Of a DNA stretch of 64,000 nt, positions 1-9,010 are shown one piece after another. The position numbers and the translations under genes are program-made. Below the pieces are notes generated by a model, which was not told the origin of the DNA, did no database searches, and was given only the letters and a program-made list of their open reading frames with translations. Source of the DNA: Acidimicrobiia bacterium (GTDB lineage: Bacteria > Actinomycetota > Acidimicrobiia > IMCC26256 > JAOSJM01). Within the stretch, counting starts at the first letter, position 1. Each line of letters opens with the position of its first letter. The DNA lies in the NCBI GenBank assembly GCA_027494165.1, contig JAOSJM010000001.1, positions 868,001-932,000 of the forward strand, given 5' to 3'.

Positions 1-1547
1 GTCAGGAAGGGGTTCCCGCCGGTGCGCTCCCCGACGGTCTGCAACAGCGCCGCGTCGGGTTCCCGGCCGGCCACGGCGGCGAGGCACGCCGCGACGTCCT
101 CGGGGCCGAACGGTCCGAGCGGCAGCCGGGCGGCGGCGGGGGAGCGGGCGAGGGCGGCCAGGGTGTTGCTGAGCGCGGCTCGCCGGTCGGCGGCCAGGCT
201 CGAGACCGCGGTCGCCAGGACGACCGGGGCGCGCTCGACCACGGAGGACACGACCGTGAGGAGGGCGAGCGCGTCGTCACCGCCACGATGGAGGTCGTCC
301 ACGACGACGGTGACGGGGCGGTCCCCGGCCAGGTGGTCGAGGAGCCGGGCGACCGCGTCGAAGATCCTCCCGCGGGTCACCTCCGGGCTGGCGAGGCCGG
401 CCGCTCCCGGAGGCGTCGCGGAGCTCGACCAGCAGCGGAGGTCCTCGGCCGTGGCCTCCCCGAGGATGCGCGGGTCGGGCACGGCGTCGAGCGCGACGCG
501 CACCAGCTCGGGCCACGGGGCCAGGGGAGGGGCGGAGTCGGCGTCGACCGAGCGACCGACCAGGACCAGGTGGCCGGCCCGGGCCGCGCGGTCCGCGATC
601 TCGCCGAGCAGGCTGGTCTTCCCCGTGCCGGGCTCGCCCTCGACGACCAGGATGGCACCGCGGCCCTCCGAGGTGCCGGCGAGAACGGCGTCGACGGCTT
701 CGAGCTCCCGGGTCCGCCCCACCAGCGGTGGATGCCAGCTCCCCGAGGCGGCGCGCCGGCTCGTCACCGGTGCGGCGACTCGGGGCGCGGGGACGTCGAC
801 CTCGTGGGCGAGGATCGCGGCCTCGAGCCTCCGCAGGTCGGGCCCGGGCTCGAGACCCAACTCCTCGGCGAGGAGGCGGCGGCCCTCCTCGTACCGCCGG
901 AGCGCGTCGACCTGGCGCCCCGATCGGTAGAGCGCCAGCATGAGCTGTCCCCTGGCCCGCTCCCGGAGGGGGTGCGCGTCCACGACCGGCCCCAGCTCGG
1001 TGGCGACCGACGCGTGGTCCCCGAGGGCGAGGGCCGCCTCGAAGCGGTCCTCGAGGCAGCCGAGCCGGAGCTCCTCGAGCCGGTTGCGCTCCGCCAGCAC
1101 CCACGGTTCGTCGCCGAAATCCGCGTAGGGGACCCCGCGCCAGAGGGCGAGCGCCTCGGACAGGAGGTTCCGGGTCCGAGCCGGGTCGTTCGCCAGCGCG
1201 TCACGGCCGGCGGTCGCCAGCTCCTCGAGCTCGGCGGCGTCGAGATCGCCGGGCGCGACCTGGATCGAGTACCCGGGGGCGCGCGTGACGAGCACCGTGG
1301 GCCGGGCTCGGGGCGGGCGGTCGGGCTCGAGGGCCCGCCGCAGGTTCGAGACGTAGGTCTGGAGGGTGGCGGTCGCCTGCTCGGGTGGTTCCCCGCCCCA
1401 CAGCAGGTCGATGAGCCGGTCCACGGCCACGACGCGGTTGGCCTCGGAGAGGAGCACGGCCAGGATGGCCCGCTGCCGGGGACCGCCGAGCGCGACCCGC
1501 CGTTCGCCGTCGAGCACCTCCAACGGGCCGAGCACCCTGAACCGCAC
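1..1547 (-). CDS. SARP/AfsR-type transcriptional regulator with AAA ATPase (C-terminus outside window)
   Basis: Cytoplasmic DNA-binding regulator. The visible ~515 residues show, in order: an OmpR-like winged helix starting VRFRVLGPLEVL (residues 1-95), a bacterial transcriptional activation (BTAD) helical domain (about 100-245), and a STAND/AAA ATPase with Walker A GEPGTGKTS near residue 300 and Walker B VVVDDLH near 414. The motif ERTGGNPFL at the window edge is typical of this class, so the protein continues beyond the window. The GTG at 1547 is chosen because the family N-terminus begins there; the ATG seven bases upstream is out of frame. fbiA lies 23 bp upstream on the same strand, so the two may be co-transcribed. 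Family assignment is firm; target genes are unknown. Confidence 0.85.
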   Translation of the reverse strand, partial: MRFRVLGPLEVLDGERRVALGGPRQRAILAVLLSEANRVVAVDRLIDLLWGGEPPEQATATLQTYVSNLRRALEPDRPPRARPTVLVTRAPGYSIQVAPGDLDAAELEELATAGRDALANDPARTRNLLSEALALWRGVPYADFGDEPWVLAERNRLEELRLGCLEDRFEAALALGDHASVATELGPVVDAHPLRERARGQLMLALYRSGRQVDALRRYEEGRRLLAEELGLEPGPDLRRLEAAILAHEVDVPAPRVAAPVTSRRAASGSWHPPLVGRTRELEAVDAVLAGTSEGRGAILVVEGEPGTGKTSLLGEIADRAARAGHLVLVGRSVDADSAPPLAPWPELVRVALDAVPDPRILGEATAEDLRCWSSSATPPGAAGLASPEVTRGRIFDAVARLLDHLAGDRPVTVVVDDLHRGGDDALALLTVVSSVVERAPVVLATAVSSLAADRRAALSNTLAALARSPAAARLPLGPFGPEDVAACLAAVAGREPDAALLQTVGERTGGNPFL

Positions 1548-1570
1548 ACCGCATGTTCTAGACGCGTCTC

Positions 1571-2512
1571 CTACGTCGCGCCCGTAGCGGCGAGGGTCGC
1601 GACGGTTCGGGCCAGCGAGGGCCGGACGCCGACCGTCTCCTCGACGAGCACCCGGAACCCACGGTCGGCCACGAGCGGGGCGTCGGCGGCGTCGGCCCGG
1701 TCGAGGACGAAGGTGTCCGCGAGCCCCACGTACCATCCCGCCACCGCGACCGGGTCGTGCTGGATCCCCGCGGCCGCCAGGAGCGCCGCCCGGGCCCGGG
1801 CCCGGTGGCGATCGCGGTCGGTGCGCAGCGGGCGCCTCCGGACGACGGGCGAGATCGCGACCGTCGGGCCGGACCGTCTCCACAGCGCCTCGCCGACACC
1901 GGGCACGGCGACGATCGGCGCGAGCGAGGCGAGCGGGCTCGACGGAGCCAGGACCACGAGGGCCGCGTCGCGGACGGCCTCGACGACGCCGGCGGCCGGC
2001 CGGGCCGACGACGCTCCCAGGTGCTCGATGGCGAGCACCGGCGGCTCGGCCCGCTCGCGGACGAGCCACTCCTGCCAGCCGAGCCAGCCGTCGGCGGTGC
2101 GGATGCGGGTCCTCACCGGGTCGTCGGTGACCGGCACGACCGGGAAGGGCACGGCGAGCTCGGCGGCGAGCGCGGCGGTGGCCTCCGACAGGGATCGGTC
2201 CCCGGAGAGCAGCGCCGCCCGCCGCTCGTGGTGGGCCCGGTCCCGGTGCCCGACGTTGAACCAGGGCGTCGCGCCGCCGGGTGCCGGCGGGAAGACGTCG
2301 CCGCGCACACCCCAACCGCGCTCCTCGTCGAAGCAGCCGGCGAGGGCGTGGAGGACGGCGTCGGTGTCGGGGCAGACGAGGAGCCCGTCGACCTCCACGT
2401 CGTCGCCCACGTTCGTGACGAACCGGGCCGGGATCCCCGCGTCCCGGAACGCCAGCGCGAGGCGGGCGCCCCCCAGCCCGCCGCAGAGCACGGTGACGGC
2501 GGGCTCGGTCAT
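1571..2512 (-). CDS. fbiA: 2-phospho-L-lactate transferase (coenzyme F420 biosynthesis)
   Basis: CofD/FbiA family, 313 aa, near the family's usual length. It joins a phospholactate-type moiety from an activated GDP donor to the deazaflavin Fo, giving (dehydro)F420-0 in the cytoplasm. The N-terminus VLCGGLGGARLA is the nucleotide-binding glycine loop of the family. VTNVGDD, the VCPDTDAVLHALAG segment, the ERGWGVRGD stretch and LAPSSPLASLAPIVAVPGV all match the FbiA pattern from memory. The start ATG overlaps the stop of a tiny upstream frame (ATGA). fbiB and fbiC are not in the window. F420 use is common in Actinobacteria and supports the taxonomic guess. Confidence 0.88.
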   Translation of the reverse strand: MTEPAVTVLCGGLGGARLALAFRDAGIPARFVTNVGDDVEVDGLLVCPDTDAVLHALAGCFDEERGWGVRGDVFPPAPGGATPWFNVGHRDRAHHERRAALLSGDRSLSEATAALAAELAVPFPVVPVTDDPVRTRIRTADGWLGWQEWLVRERAEPPVLAIEHLGASSARPAAGVVEAVRDAALVVLAPSSPLASLAPIVAVPGVGEALWRRSGPTVAISPVVRRRPLRTDRDRHRARARAALLAAAGIQHDPVAVAGWYVGLADTFVLDRADAADAPLVADRGFRVLVEETVGVRPSLARTVATLAATGAT

Positions 2513-2598
2513 CCGATCAGGGGAGCGGAGCAGGCTCGCCGCCGTCGCCGCACCACCACGGCGGCGAGCACTGCTCCGATGACGATCCCACCGGCCAT
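2509..2598 (-). CDS. possible 29-residue single-span membrane peptide upstream of fbiA
   Basis: A short frame starting MAGGIVIGAVLAAVVV followed by five arginines. That is a plausible single transmembrane helix with a positive-inside tail. Its TGA overlaps the fbiA ATG (ATGA), an arrangement typical of translational coupling. No clear Shine-Dalgarno sequence is visible and I recognise no family. It may be only a chance frame in the 144 bp between fbiA and the oxidoreductase gene; nothing else is visible in that gap. Confidence 0.22.
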   Translation of the reverse strand: MAGGIVIGAVLAAVVVRRRRRACSAPLIG

Positions 2599-2656
2599 GG
2601 CCCCATCTTCGCAGGCACCGTCGAGCGCCGGGCGTGAGGGGCCGAGCGGCAGGTCG

Positions 2657-4252
2657 TCAGATGGTCCTCCACCAGGGGTCGAGGTGGAGGTCGTCGGCGA
2701 TGGTCTGGAGGGCGTTGTAGGCGGGGCCGAAGGTGATGAAGCCGTGGGGGTGTTGGGTGCTGCCGGCCATGTAGAGGCCCTGGATGGGGGTGCGGTACTG
2801 GCCGAGGGTGGGCAGGGGCCGCCGGTCGAGCATGTTGTCGAGGTTGATGTCGCCCATCATCCAGTCGCCGCGGATCATGTTGGGGAGCTTGCGGGCGATG
2901 TCGTGGGGGGTGAAGACGGCCCAGTCGATGATGGTGCGGTCGGTGAGGTTGGGGGCGTATCGGGCCCAGGCGTCGATGCAGCGCCGCCCGTACCAGCGGC
3001 CCAGGTCGTCCCAGGCGCCTTCACCGCCGTCGGCGAGCGCGAAGGGAGCGAACTGGCGCAACAGGCCGGTGTAGTGCCCCTCGGGAGCGTCGGTGGGGTC
3101 ATAGAGGCTGTTCACCGCGGCGTTGGGACGCGGGTCGGGCAGCCCCCCGGCCCGGATCGTGGCCCACTCGGCATCCAAGGCGTCGGTGGAGGCATACCCG
3201 CAGTTGACGACCCAGGCCCGGTTCACGTCCGGGTCGAACTCGGCCGCGCTGTACTCGGGCAGCGCGCTCATCGCGAGATGCACCGAGAACAGCGTCCAGT
3301 CCTTGTGGGCCACGTCGCTCTTGACCTCCTGGACGAACCCGGCGTCCAGCGCGCCCGGGTCGATCATCTCCAAGAAGGTCTGTTCCACCGACACCGTCGA
3401 GGCGACGGCCCGGCGGGCTTGGATCTCGGTCCCGTCGCCCAGACGCACCCCCACCGCCCGGCCGTCCTCGACCGCGATGCCGACCACCTCGGCGTCCGAG
3501 ACCATCACCCCGCCGTGTTGGGCCAGATCCCGCCACAAGGCATGGGCGAGACGATGCGAACCACCCACGCACACATGCCAGTTGTCGATCTTGCCGACCA
3601 GCAACGGATACCCGATCGCCAACCCCGCCACATCGTTGGTGTAAGAGCACACCGCCCCGTGGAACGCCAGATGCGCCTTGATCTTCGGATGGGAGAAATG
3701 CCGGTCCAGGAACTGGTTGATCGACTCCCGCCGCAACCGCACCGACAAGAACTCGCTGCGATCCTCCACCCCGAAAGCCGCCAACGCCTTCGTCAACTCC
3801 TTCACCGACAACGGCGGCTGGTACAACAACGTCCCCAACCACAGATCCACGAACCCGTGCGCCTCGCCGTACAGACGCTCGAACGTCGCCGCGTCCTCCT
3901 CGGAGAACCGCGCCATCGACGCCAACGTCTTGTCCATCTCCGCATGCACCGTCAAGGCCGTACCGTCATCGAACACCGACGCCATCTGCACATCCGGACG
4001 CACGTACTCCACCCCGTGACCCCGAACCTCCAGATCCCGCACCGGCGGCGCCATGTCCACGAACGTGTGATAGTTCGCATGCACGTTGTGCAGACACCCC
4101 GGCTGGGTCAACTCCTCGGTGCACAACCCGCCGCCCTCCTCGTGACGGCGCTCCAACACCAACACCTCCAACCCACACCGAGCCAGATACGCCCCCAACG
4201 TCAACCCGTTGTGCCCCGCCCCGATCACCACCACGTCGTAGGCGCTCTTCAT
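2657..4252 (-). CDS. FAD-dependent oxidoreductase, phytoene desaturase/PYROXD2-like (third gene of operon)
   Basis: 531 aa flavoprotein. The N-terminal dinucleotide-binding fold reads VVVIGAGHNGLTLGAYLA, followed by LERRHEEGGG, the adenine-ribose acidic segment of this superfamily. The C-terminal FAD contact region includes GLYMAGSTQHPHGF. It is a paralogue of the gene at 4787-6394: the N-terminal 70 residues and the C-terminal glycine-rich block align without difficulty. Known relatives desaturate or isomerise hydrophobic substrates, or are uncharacterised; the substrate here is unknown. It is last in a three-gene minus-strand operon, 46 bp after the SCP-2 gene, which suggests a lipid-like substrate (inference). 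Confidence 0.8.
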   Translation of the reverse strand: MKSAYDVVVIGAGHNGLTLGAYLARCGLEVLVLERRHEEGGGLCTEELTQPGCLHNVHANYHTFVDMAPPVRDLEVRGHGVEYVRPDVQMASVFDDGTALTVHAEMDKTLASMARFSEEDAATFERLYGEAHGFVDLWLGTLLYQPPLSVKELTKALAAFGVEDRSEFLSVRLRRESINQFLDRHFSHPKIKAHLAFHGAVCSYTNDVAGLAIGYPLLVGKIDNWHVCVGGSHRLAHALWRDLAQHGGVMVSDAEVVGIAVEDGRAVGVRLGDGTEIQARRAVASTVSVEQTFLEMIDPGALDAGFVQEVKSDVAHKDWTLFSVHLAMSALPEYSAAEFDPDVNRAWVVNCGYASTDALDAEWATIRAGGLPDPRPNAAVNSLYDPTDAPEGHYTGLLRQFAPFALADGGEGAWDDLGRWYGRRCIDAWARYAPNLTDRTIIDWAVFTPHDIARKLPNMIRGDWMMGDINLDNMLDRRPLPTLGQYRTPIQGLYMAGSTQHPHGFITFGPAYNALQTIADDLHLDPWWRTI

Positions 4253-4298
4253 CCCTGTGCTCCCGTCCTCGGCCCCGGCCGGCCCGGCCCGCTCCCGC

Positions 4299-4757
4299 TC
4301 AGCTCGACCCGTTCGAATAGGGCGGGCGCCCCTGGGGCCAGGTCGTCTCCACGCCCTTCGCGTAGGCCTCCAACAGCACCTGGACCATCTCGGCCTGGCG
4401 CATCAGGAACCGCATGTCGCCCCGGACCCGGATCGTGCCGGTCAGCGCGGCGTCGATCGGGTCCACCAGCCCCGCCGCGATCCCGTCGAAGGTGCTCGCC
4501 GGCCCCGTGAACCGGTAGTCCAAACGCACCGACGGATCGTCGGCCTCGACCTCCCGGTACCAGACGCACTGGCCGCCCTCCAGACGGATCAGGAAACGGC
4601 GCACCGCCCCACCAGCCACGTACGGCGACGCGCCATCACCCTCGATCTCCACCGCGATCGTGAACGCGTCCGACGGGACGTCCGCGAGCTTCGCGACCGC
4701 CGCGTTGATCGCCTCCTGCACCGCCTCGTACCACTCCATCGTGTAGACGTCGGGCAT
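4299..4757 (-). CDS. SCP-2 sterol-transfer family protein
   Basis: 152 aa single-domain protein. The sequence runs from an amphipathic N-terminal helix (EAVQEAINAAVAKL) through alternating strands to a C-terminal helix carrying DIRVRGDMRFLMRQ-like features (here TIRVRGDMRFLMRQ), matching the SCP2 fold, which forms a hydrophobic tunnel for lipids. A longer in-frame extension exists upstream, but the ATG at 4757 is chosen because GAAGGGG sits at a normal Shine-Dalgarno distance and the extension overlaps the upstream gene. It lies between two paralogous FAD oxidoreductases (29 and 46 bp gaps), which suggests it presents or carries their substrate. That role is inferred. Confidence 0.8.
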   Translation of the reverse strand: MPDVYTMEWYEAVQEAINAAVAKLADVPSDAFTIAVEIEGDGASPYVAGGAVRRFLIRLEGGQCVWYREVEADDPSVRLDYRFTGPASTFDGIAAGLVDPIDAALTGTIRVRGDMRFLMRQAEMVQVLLEAYAKGVETTWPQGRPPYSNGSS

Positions 4758-4786
4758 CGTGACCCCTTCCGCGCCGTGTTCGATCG

Positions 4787-6394
4787 TCAGTAGCCCCGGC
4801 TCTCGACCACCGGGCTCGGCAGGCCGAGATCCTCGGCGATGGCCTTGAACGCGTTGTACCCGCAGGCCGCGTGCATCCCGCCGCCCGGGTAGGCCGACGG
4901 GCCGCACAGGTACAGGCCCTCGACCTCGGTCCGGTAGTTGGAGGCCTCGGGGAACGGCCGGTTCGGCCCGGTCTGGTCGGGCGTGAACTCTCCGTTGGAG
5001 AAGTCGCCCTCCCGCATCAGGTTCTTCCGCTCCATCTGGTCCGGCGTGTAGAGCCGGTGGGCGATCACGTTGTCGCGCGTCATGTTGGGCGCGAACTCCA
5101 CCCAGCGGTCGAGGAACCGGTCGTTGTAGGTCGCCCGCACGTCGGCCCACTCCTCGGCGGTCAGCTCGCTCGCGCACGGGAGGAAGTACCACCCGGTGGC
5201 GGAGTGGCGGCCGGGGGGTGCCTGGCTCCGGTCCCACAGGCTGTTCACCCAGGTCCCGGCGGCGGGCATCGGGAGGCGTCCCGAGTAGGCGTCACGGATG
5301 TAGAGCGCCGTGTCCGCGGGGCCGTCGAAGCCGACCATCGTGTAGAAGCATCGGTCGATGTCGGGGTCCCATCGGGCCGACTTGTAGGCGGGAGCCTCGT
5401 ACAGGCAGAACATGGGGGTGCCCAGCACGTGGCTGGGCCCGTAGCGGAAGGCCCGGGCCCGCTTCACCCACAGGTCGCTGAGGTGCTCGGGTCCGACCAT
5501 GTCGAGGAGGGTCTGGCGGAGGTCGGCGTTCGACGCGACGGCCCTGGTGGCCCGGATCTCCTCCCCGCCGCGGACCTTCACCCCGACGGCCCGGCCGTCC
5601 TCGACGATGACCTTCTCGACCATGGTGTTCTCGAGGAGGTCGACGCCCTCCCGGTAGCAGGCCTGGGTCATCGCCTTGGCCAGGGTGTGGGTGCCCCCGA
5701 GCGCCAACTTCCAGTTGCCCATGGTCCACATGATGAAGGTGATGAACCCGGCCCCCATGCCGGTGGCGTCGACGGGGAAGCCCCATTCGACGGTGGCCCG
5801 GTAGAGCAGGGCCCGCAGCTCGGGCGTCTCGAAGAGCTCGTCGATGACGGCCTTGGGTGACTTGGCGGAGAAGTGGCGCCCGACGCCGAGGTCGCCGAAG
5901 GCCATCTCGAGCATCCCTCCGGGGTCGGCGTCGCCCCCGGCGCCTGGGATGCTGTAGAGGTTCGCCCCCACCATCGGCTCGAAGGCCATGACCCGCTTCT
6001 TCAGCTCGACGTAGGTGTCGGCGTCGGCCTTCGAGTAGCGGGCGAGGTTGGCGTGGGTCCGATCGAGCAGGTCGGGCCGGTGGAGCACGACGGGCGGGCG
6101 GCCGTCGGCGAAGGCGATGCCCGCCTGGGCCTCGGGCATGACCGTCCGCAGGCCGAGATCCTCGAGGCCGAAGTCCTGGATCATCGGCATGACGTCGAAG
6201 AACTCCATGTACTGGGCATGGAGGTTGTGGCAGAAGCCGGGGAGCACGACCTCCTCGGTGTTCGCGCCCCCGCCCTCCTCGTGGCGGCGCTCCACGATCA
6301 CGGTGGAGAGTCCTGCTCGCTGCAGGTAGGCCGCCGCGCAGAGACCGTTGTGGCCGGCGCCGATCACGATCGCGTCGTACTCGCGGGTGGGCAC
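4787..6394 (-). CDS. FAD-dependent oxidoreductase, phytoene desaturase/PYROXD2-like (first gene of operon)
   Basis: 535 aa. The Rossmann motif is IVIGAGHNGLCAAAYL, followed by VERRHEEGGG and, near the C-terminus, GLYLCGPSAYPGGGMH and ACGYNAFKAIAEDL. These are hallmarks of the NAD(P)/FAD-dependent phytoene desaturase-like superfamily. No signal peptide or membrane segment is seen. It is the first gene of an operon with an SCP-2 protein and a paralogue of itself. A promoter with -10 TATATC and -35 TAGAAC lies about 110 bp upstream, with a CRP-like palindrome centred about 62 bp before the predicted transcription start. Substrate unknown; two non-identical flavoenzymes could catalyse successive steps. 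Confidence 0.82.
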   Translation of the reverse strand: MPTREYDAIVIGAGHNGLCAAAYLQRAGLSTVIVERRHEEGGGANTEEVVLPGFCHNLHAQYMEFFDVMPMIQDFGLEDLGLRTVMPEAQAGIAFADGRPPVVLHRPDLLDRTHANLARYSKADADTYVELKKRVMAFEPMVGANLYSIPGAGGDADPGGMLEMAFGDLGVGRHFSAKSPKAVIDELFETPELRALLYRATVEWGFPVDATGMGAGFITFIMWTMGNWKLALGGTHTLAKAMTQACYREGVDLLENTMVEKVIVEDGRAVGVKVRGGEEIRATRAVASNADLRQTLLDMVGPEHLSDLWVKRARAFRYGPSHVLGTPMFCLYEAPAYKSARWDPDIDRCFYTMVGFDGPADTALYIRDAYSGRLPMPAAGTWVNSLWDRSQAPPGRHSATGWYFLPCASELTAEEWADVRATYNDRFLDRWVEFAPNMTRDNVIAHRLYTPDQMERKNLMREGDFSNGEFTPDQTGPNRPFPEASNYRTEVEGLYLCGPSAYPGGGMHAACGYNAFKAIAEDLGLPSPVVESRGY

Positions 6395-6501
6395 CTGGAC
6401 CTCCTGTTCCTGGGCGCCGGGCGGGCGCCGGTGCGGCGTGGATCCCGGTGGAGCGGACGACCCGTGCGGTGAGTCGACTCCGGACAGCGATCCGAACCTT
6501 A

Positions 6502-6530
6502 GATATACCTGCTCGCGTTACGAGGTTCTA
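6502..6530 (-). promoter_or_regulatory. predicted promoter of the FAD/SCP-2 operon
   Basis: On the minus strand TAGAAC (6530-6525) and TATATC (6507-6502) are separated by exactly 17 bp, a sigma-70-like arrangement. The predicted start of transcription is near 6495, giving a leader of about 100 nt before the 6394 start codon. The local AT content is clearly higher than the surroundings. Confidence 0.5.
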
Positions 6531-6549
6531 GAGGTTTCTCCCGGAGTGG

Positions 6550-6567
6550 GTGTGACGACCGTCACAC
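6550..6567. promoter_or_regulatory. CRP/GlxR-like palindromic operator
   Basis: A perfect inverted repeat, GTGTGACG-AC-CGTCACAC, contains TGTGA-N6-TCACA, the consensus spacing of CRP and actinobacterial CRP-like (GlxR/Cmr) sites. Its centre is about 62 bp upstream of the predicted transcription start at 6495, the classical class I activator position. It also covers the stop codon of the upstream gene (ending at 6562). No CRP-family gene is in the window. Confidence 0.5.
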
Positions 6568-8578
6568 TTCCTTTCCACGGCGGGAGGTCGCGCGGCGCCG
6601 GGAACGGCGCCACGCCCACACGCCGCCCAGCGCCCCGACCGTCACCGCGGAGAGGCCGACGCCCGCCCGGTCCCAGCGGTCGGGGCCGTAGCGGAGCTCG
6701 AGGTGGTGCTCCCCGCCCGGGAGGTCGACCCCCAGCAACCCGTCGGAGGTGGGCCGGAGCCTCACGGGGTCGCCGTCGATCCGTGCTCGCCACTTCGGCG
6801 ACCAGGAGATCGCGACGCTCGTCGTCGCGGGCGCGGGGAGCGAGAGCTCGATCCGCAGGTGCTCGGGGCCGAGCCGCTCGAGCGTCGCGATCGCCGCGGG
6901 GTCGCGCACGTCGAGCAGCGACGATGGTGGCGTGCCCTCGGGGACCTCGACCCTGAAGATGGTGAGCGGCTCGCGGACCCAGACCAGCCGGGCGTTCGGG
7001 GCGTCCACGAGGTCGGCCCGAAGGTTCGGCTCGTGCACGACCACGTGGGTCACGCCGAGGCGGGCCAGGCGCTCCACCCACCGGTCGGCCTCCTCGCCCT
7101 CGGCGGGACCGTCGGCCGTGAAGGAGGCGCCGGCGGCCGGCGAGGCCTCGGGGTTGAAGACGTTGAGCGCGTCGCGACCGGACGCCCAGGCCATCCACCG
7201 GGCCGGCTCCCGGATCCCGAGCACCACGATCTCCGCGGGGAAGTCGCGCGCCATCGCGAAGCGGGCGCCGTCGGGCACGACCCGGGCCAGCTCGCCCGCG
7301 GCCTGCCGCATCGCGGGGATCGGCTCGGGGAGCTGTCGGGCCGGGCGGGCGAGGAGCCCGACGGGGAGGAGCACGATCCCGACCGCGGCCGCCGTCGCGA
7401 CCGCCAACCCGGTCGGGCCCCGGAGCCGCCGGGAGAGGTCGCCGAGGAGGAGGGCCAGAGGGAACGTGGCGAGGATCCCGGCGTAGCCGAGCCCGCGGTT
7501 GGGGAGCTGCACCGTGAGGTCGGTGGGGCCGAAGGCCCAGTGGACCACGTGGGCGAGGAGGAGGTAGGCGATCGGCAGGAGCACGAGGTCCATCCCGTGG
7601 CCCCCTGAACGGGCGGACCGCCCCGCGACGACGAGGGCGCCGAGGACGATCGCCACCACCGTCCAGCGCTCGAAGAGCAGCTCCCCCCGGGCCAGCTCGG
7701 CCAGCCGGGACCCGAAGGGCGGGACGGCCCAGGTGGCGACGGGACCGCGCAGGTCACGATGGGCGATCACCGGCAGCAGCCACCAGCCCGCCAGCGCGAC
7801 GCCGATCCCCCCGGCGAGCCCGAGCGCCGCCAGACCGCATGGACGCCACGCCGTCCGGCCCCGGACGGCCACCCGCAGGCCGAGGGCGACGGGGACCATC
7901 ACGGCGAGGACGAGCACGGAGAGGAGGTGCGTCACCATCAGCGCGACCGTGGCGACCACGGCCGCCGCCACCCGGCCGGCGGTCGGTCCGGCGGCCGTAC
8001 GGAGGATCGCCCCCAGCGCGACGCACCACAGGAGCACCCCCGACCTGGTGGGGGACGAGTCCGGTGTCGAAGGTGCCGGCCAGGCCCCCGCCGAACGGCG
8101 AGGACACGGCGAGCGACAGGATCCCGGCCACGGCGGCCGCCCGCCGGTCGAGACCGAAGGAGCGTCCGAGGTAGGCGACGGCGAGGGGTTGGGCGGCGAG
8201 GGCGCCGATCGCGACGACCTTGAGGGCCCCGGCGCCCGAGAGCTGCCCGAAGGTCAGGCCCCGCACGAGCGCCAGCAGCCACGTGAGGCCCGGTCCGTTC
8301 AGGAGGAACTCCTGGTGACCGACCGAGAAGCGCGGGAACCAGCCGTCGAGGCGCCCCTCCGTCACGAGGTGGGCGATCCCGAAGTCCGTGCGGACCAGGT
8401 GCGCGGTGACGTCGCCCCCGCCGGGCGGTCGACCGCCCCAGACGCCGCGTGTGAGCCACAGCGCGACCAGGGCGCCGACGGCGACACCGACCGCCGACGT
8501 GGGCCACCGGTCCCGTCCCGCCGGGACCGGCGCGCCCGTGCCCGTCGCCCGGGGCGCTTCGGTCAGGTCCGTGGCCAC
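6562..8578 (-). CDS. polytopic membrane protein, GT-C glycosyltransferase-like (one apparent frameshift)
   Basis: About 671 aa if the frameshift is repaired. The N-terminal part has a first helix, then a periplasmic-loop motif GGDVTAHLVRTDFGIAHLV, reminiscent of the acidic first loop of GT-C enzymes. Further hydrophobic segments follow up to about residue 410. The C-terminal soluble part ends in a last helix and a basic tail. The frame breaks at a C5 run (8037-8041): GTFDTGLVPHQVG reads on as VLLWCVALGAIL only if one base is removed or two are added. The GTG at 8578 is placed by a strong leaderless promoter. I judge it a membrane glycosyltransferase-like protein; substrate unknown. Confidence 0.6.
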
Positions 8579-8586
8579 GACGGGTC

Positions 8587-8615
8587 ACGTTGGTCGCGCC
8601 CTGTGGCGGTGTCAA
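8587..8615 (-). promoter_or_regulatory. leaderless promoter of the 6562-8578 gene
   Basis: A perfect -35 TTGACA (8615-8610), 17 bp spacer and -10 CAACGT (8592-8587) are followed after 8 nt by the GTG start at 8578. Transcription would therefore begin at or beside the start codon. Confidence 0.55.
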
Positions 8616-8659
8616 CGACCGGCTGCCTGCGGTGGGATCCGGCGCTTAGCATCCATGGC

Positions 8660-8995
8660 ATGACGGACCGACCGAGACCCGTGGCCCGCTTCGACGTCCA
8701 GCTCCCGCCCGAGCTGGAAGGGGGCGTGTACGCCAACCTCCTCAACGTGTGGCACACGGCCCACGAGTTCACCCTGGACTTCGCCGCCACCCTCCCGGCC
8801 CAGCGGGGCCCCGGTGAGGGTGGGGAGGAGATGCTGCGGGTGCCGGCGAAGGTGACGGCCCGGGTGAAGATCGCGCCCACGATCGTCTTCGACGTGATCC
8901 GGGCCCTCAACGAGAACATGACCCGATACGAGCAGACCTTCGGCCCGATCAGCCGGCCGGGTCAGGACGAGCCCACGTTCCCGCCGGACGCGTGA
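8660..8995 (+). CDS. DUF3467 family protein
   Basis: 111 aa. The segment ARFDVQLPPELEGGVYANLLNVWHT followed by a middle acidic/glycine region and a C-terminal KIAPTIVFDVIRALNENM block matches DUF3467, a short cytoplasmic family of unknown function. The ATG at 8660 is supported by TAGCAT at 8647-8652, 7 nt upstream, the leaderless arrangement seen repeatedly here. An ATG at 8655 is in another frame. It is convergent with the short-chain dehydrogenase that ends at 9011, only 15 bp away. Confidence 0.7.
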   Translation: MTDRPRPVARFDVQLPPELEGGVYANLLNVWHTAHEFTLDFAATLPAQRGPGEGGEEMLRVPAKVTARVKIAPTIVFDVIRALNENMTRYEQTFGPISRPGQDEPTFPPDA

Positions 8996-9010
8996 GCACG
9001 CGGGGCCTCG

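Noticed and set aside
1757..4510. A 917-codon open frame on the plus strand opposite fbiA and the FAD oxidoreductase
   Set aside because: It is the antisense shadow of well-conserved genes and has a composition (Arg/Gly/Val/His-rich) typical of high-GC shadow frames.
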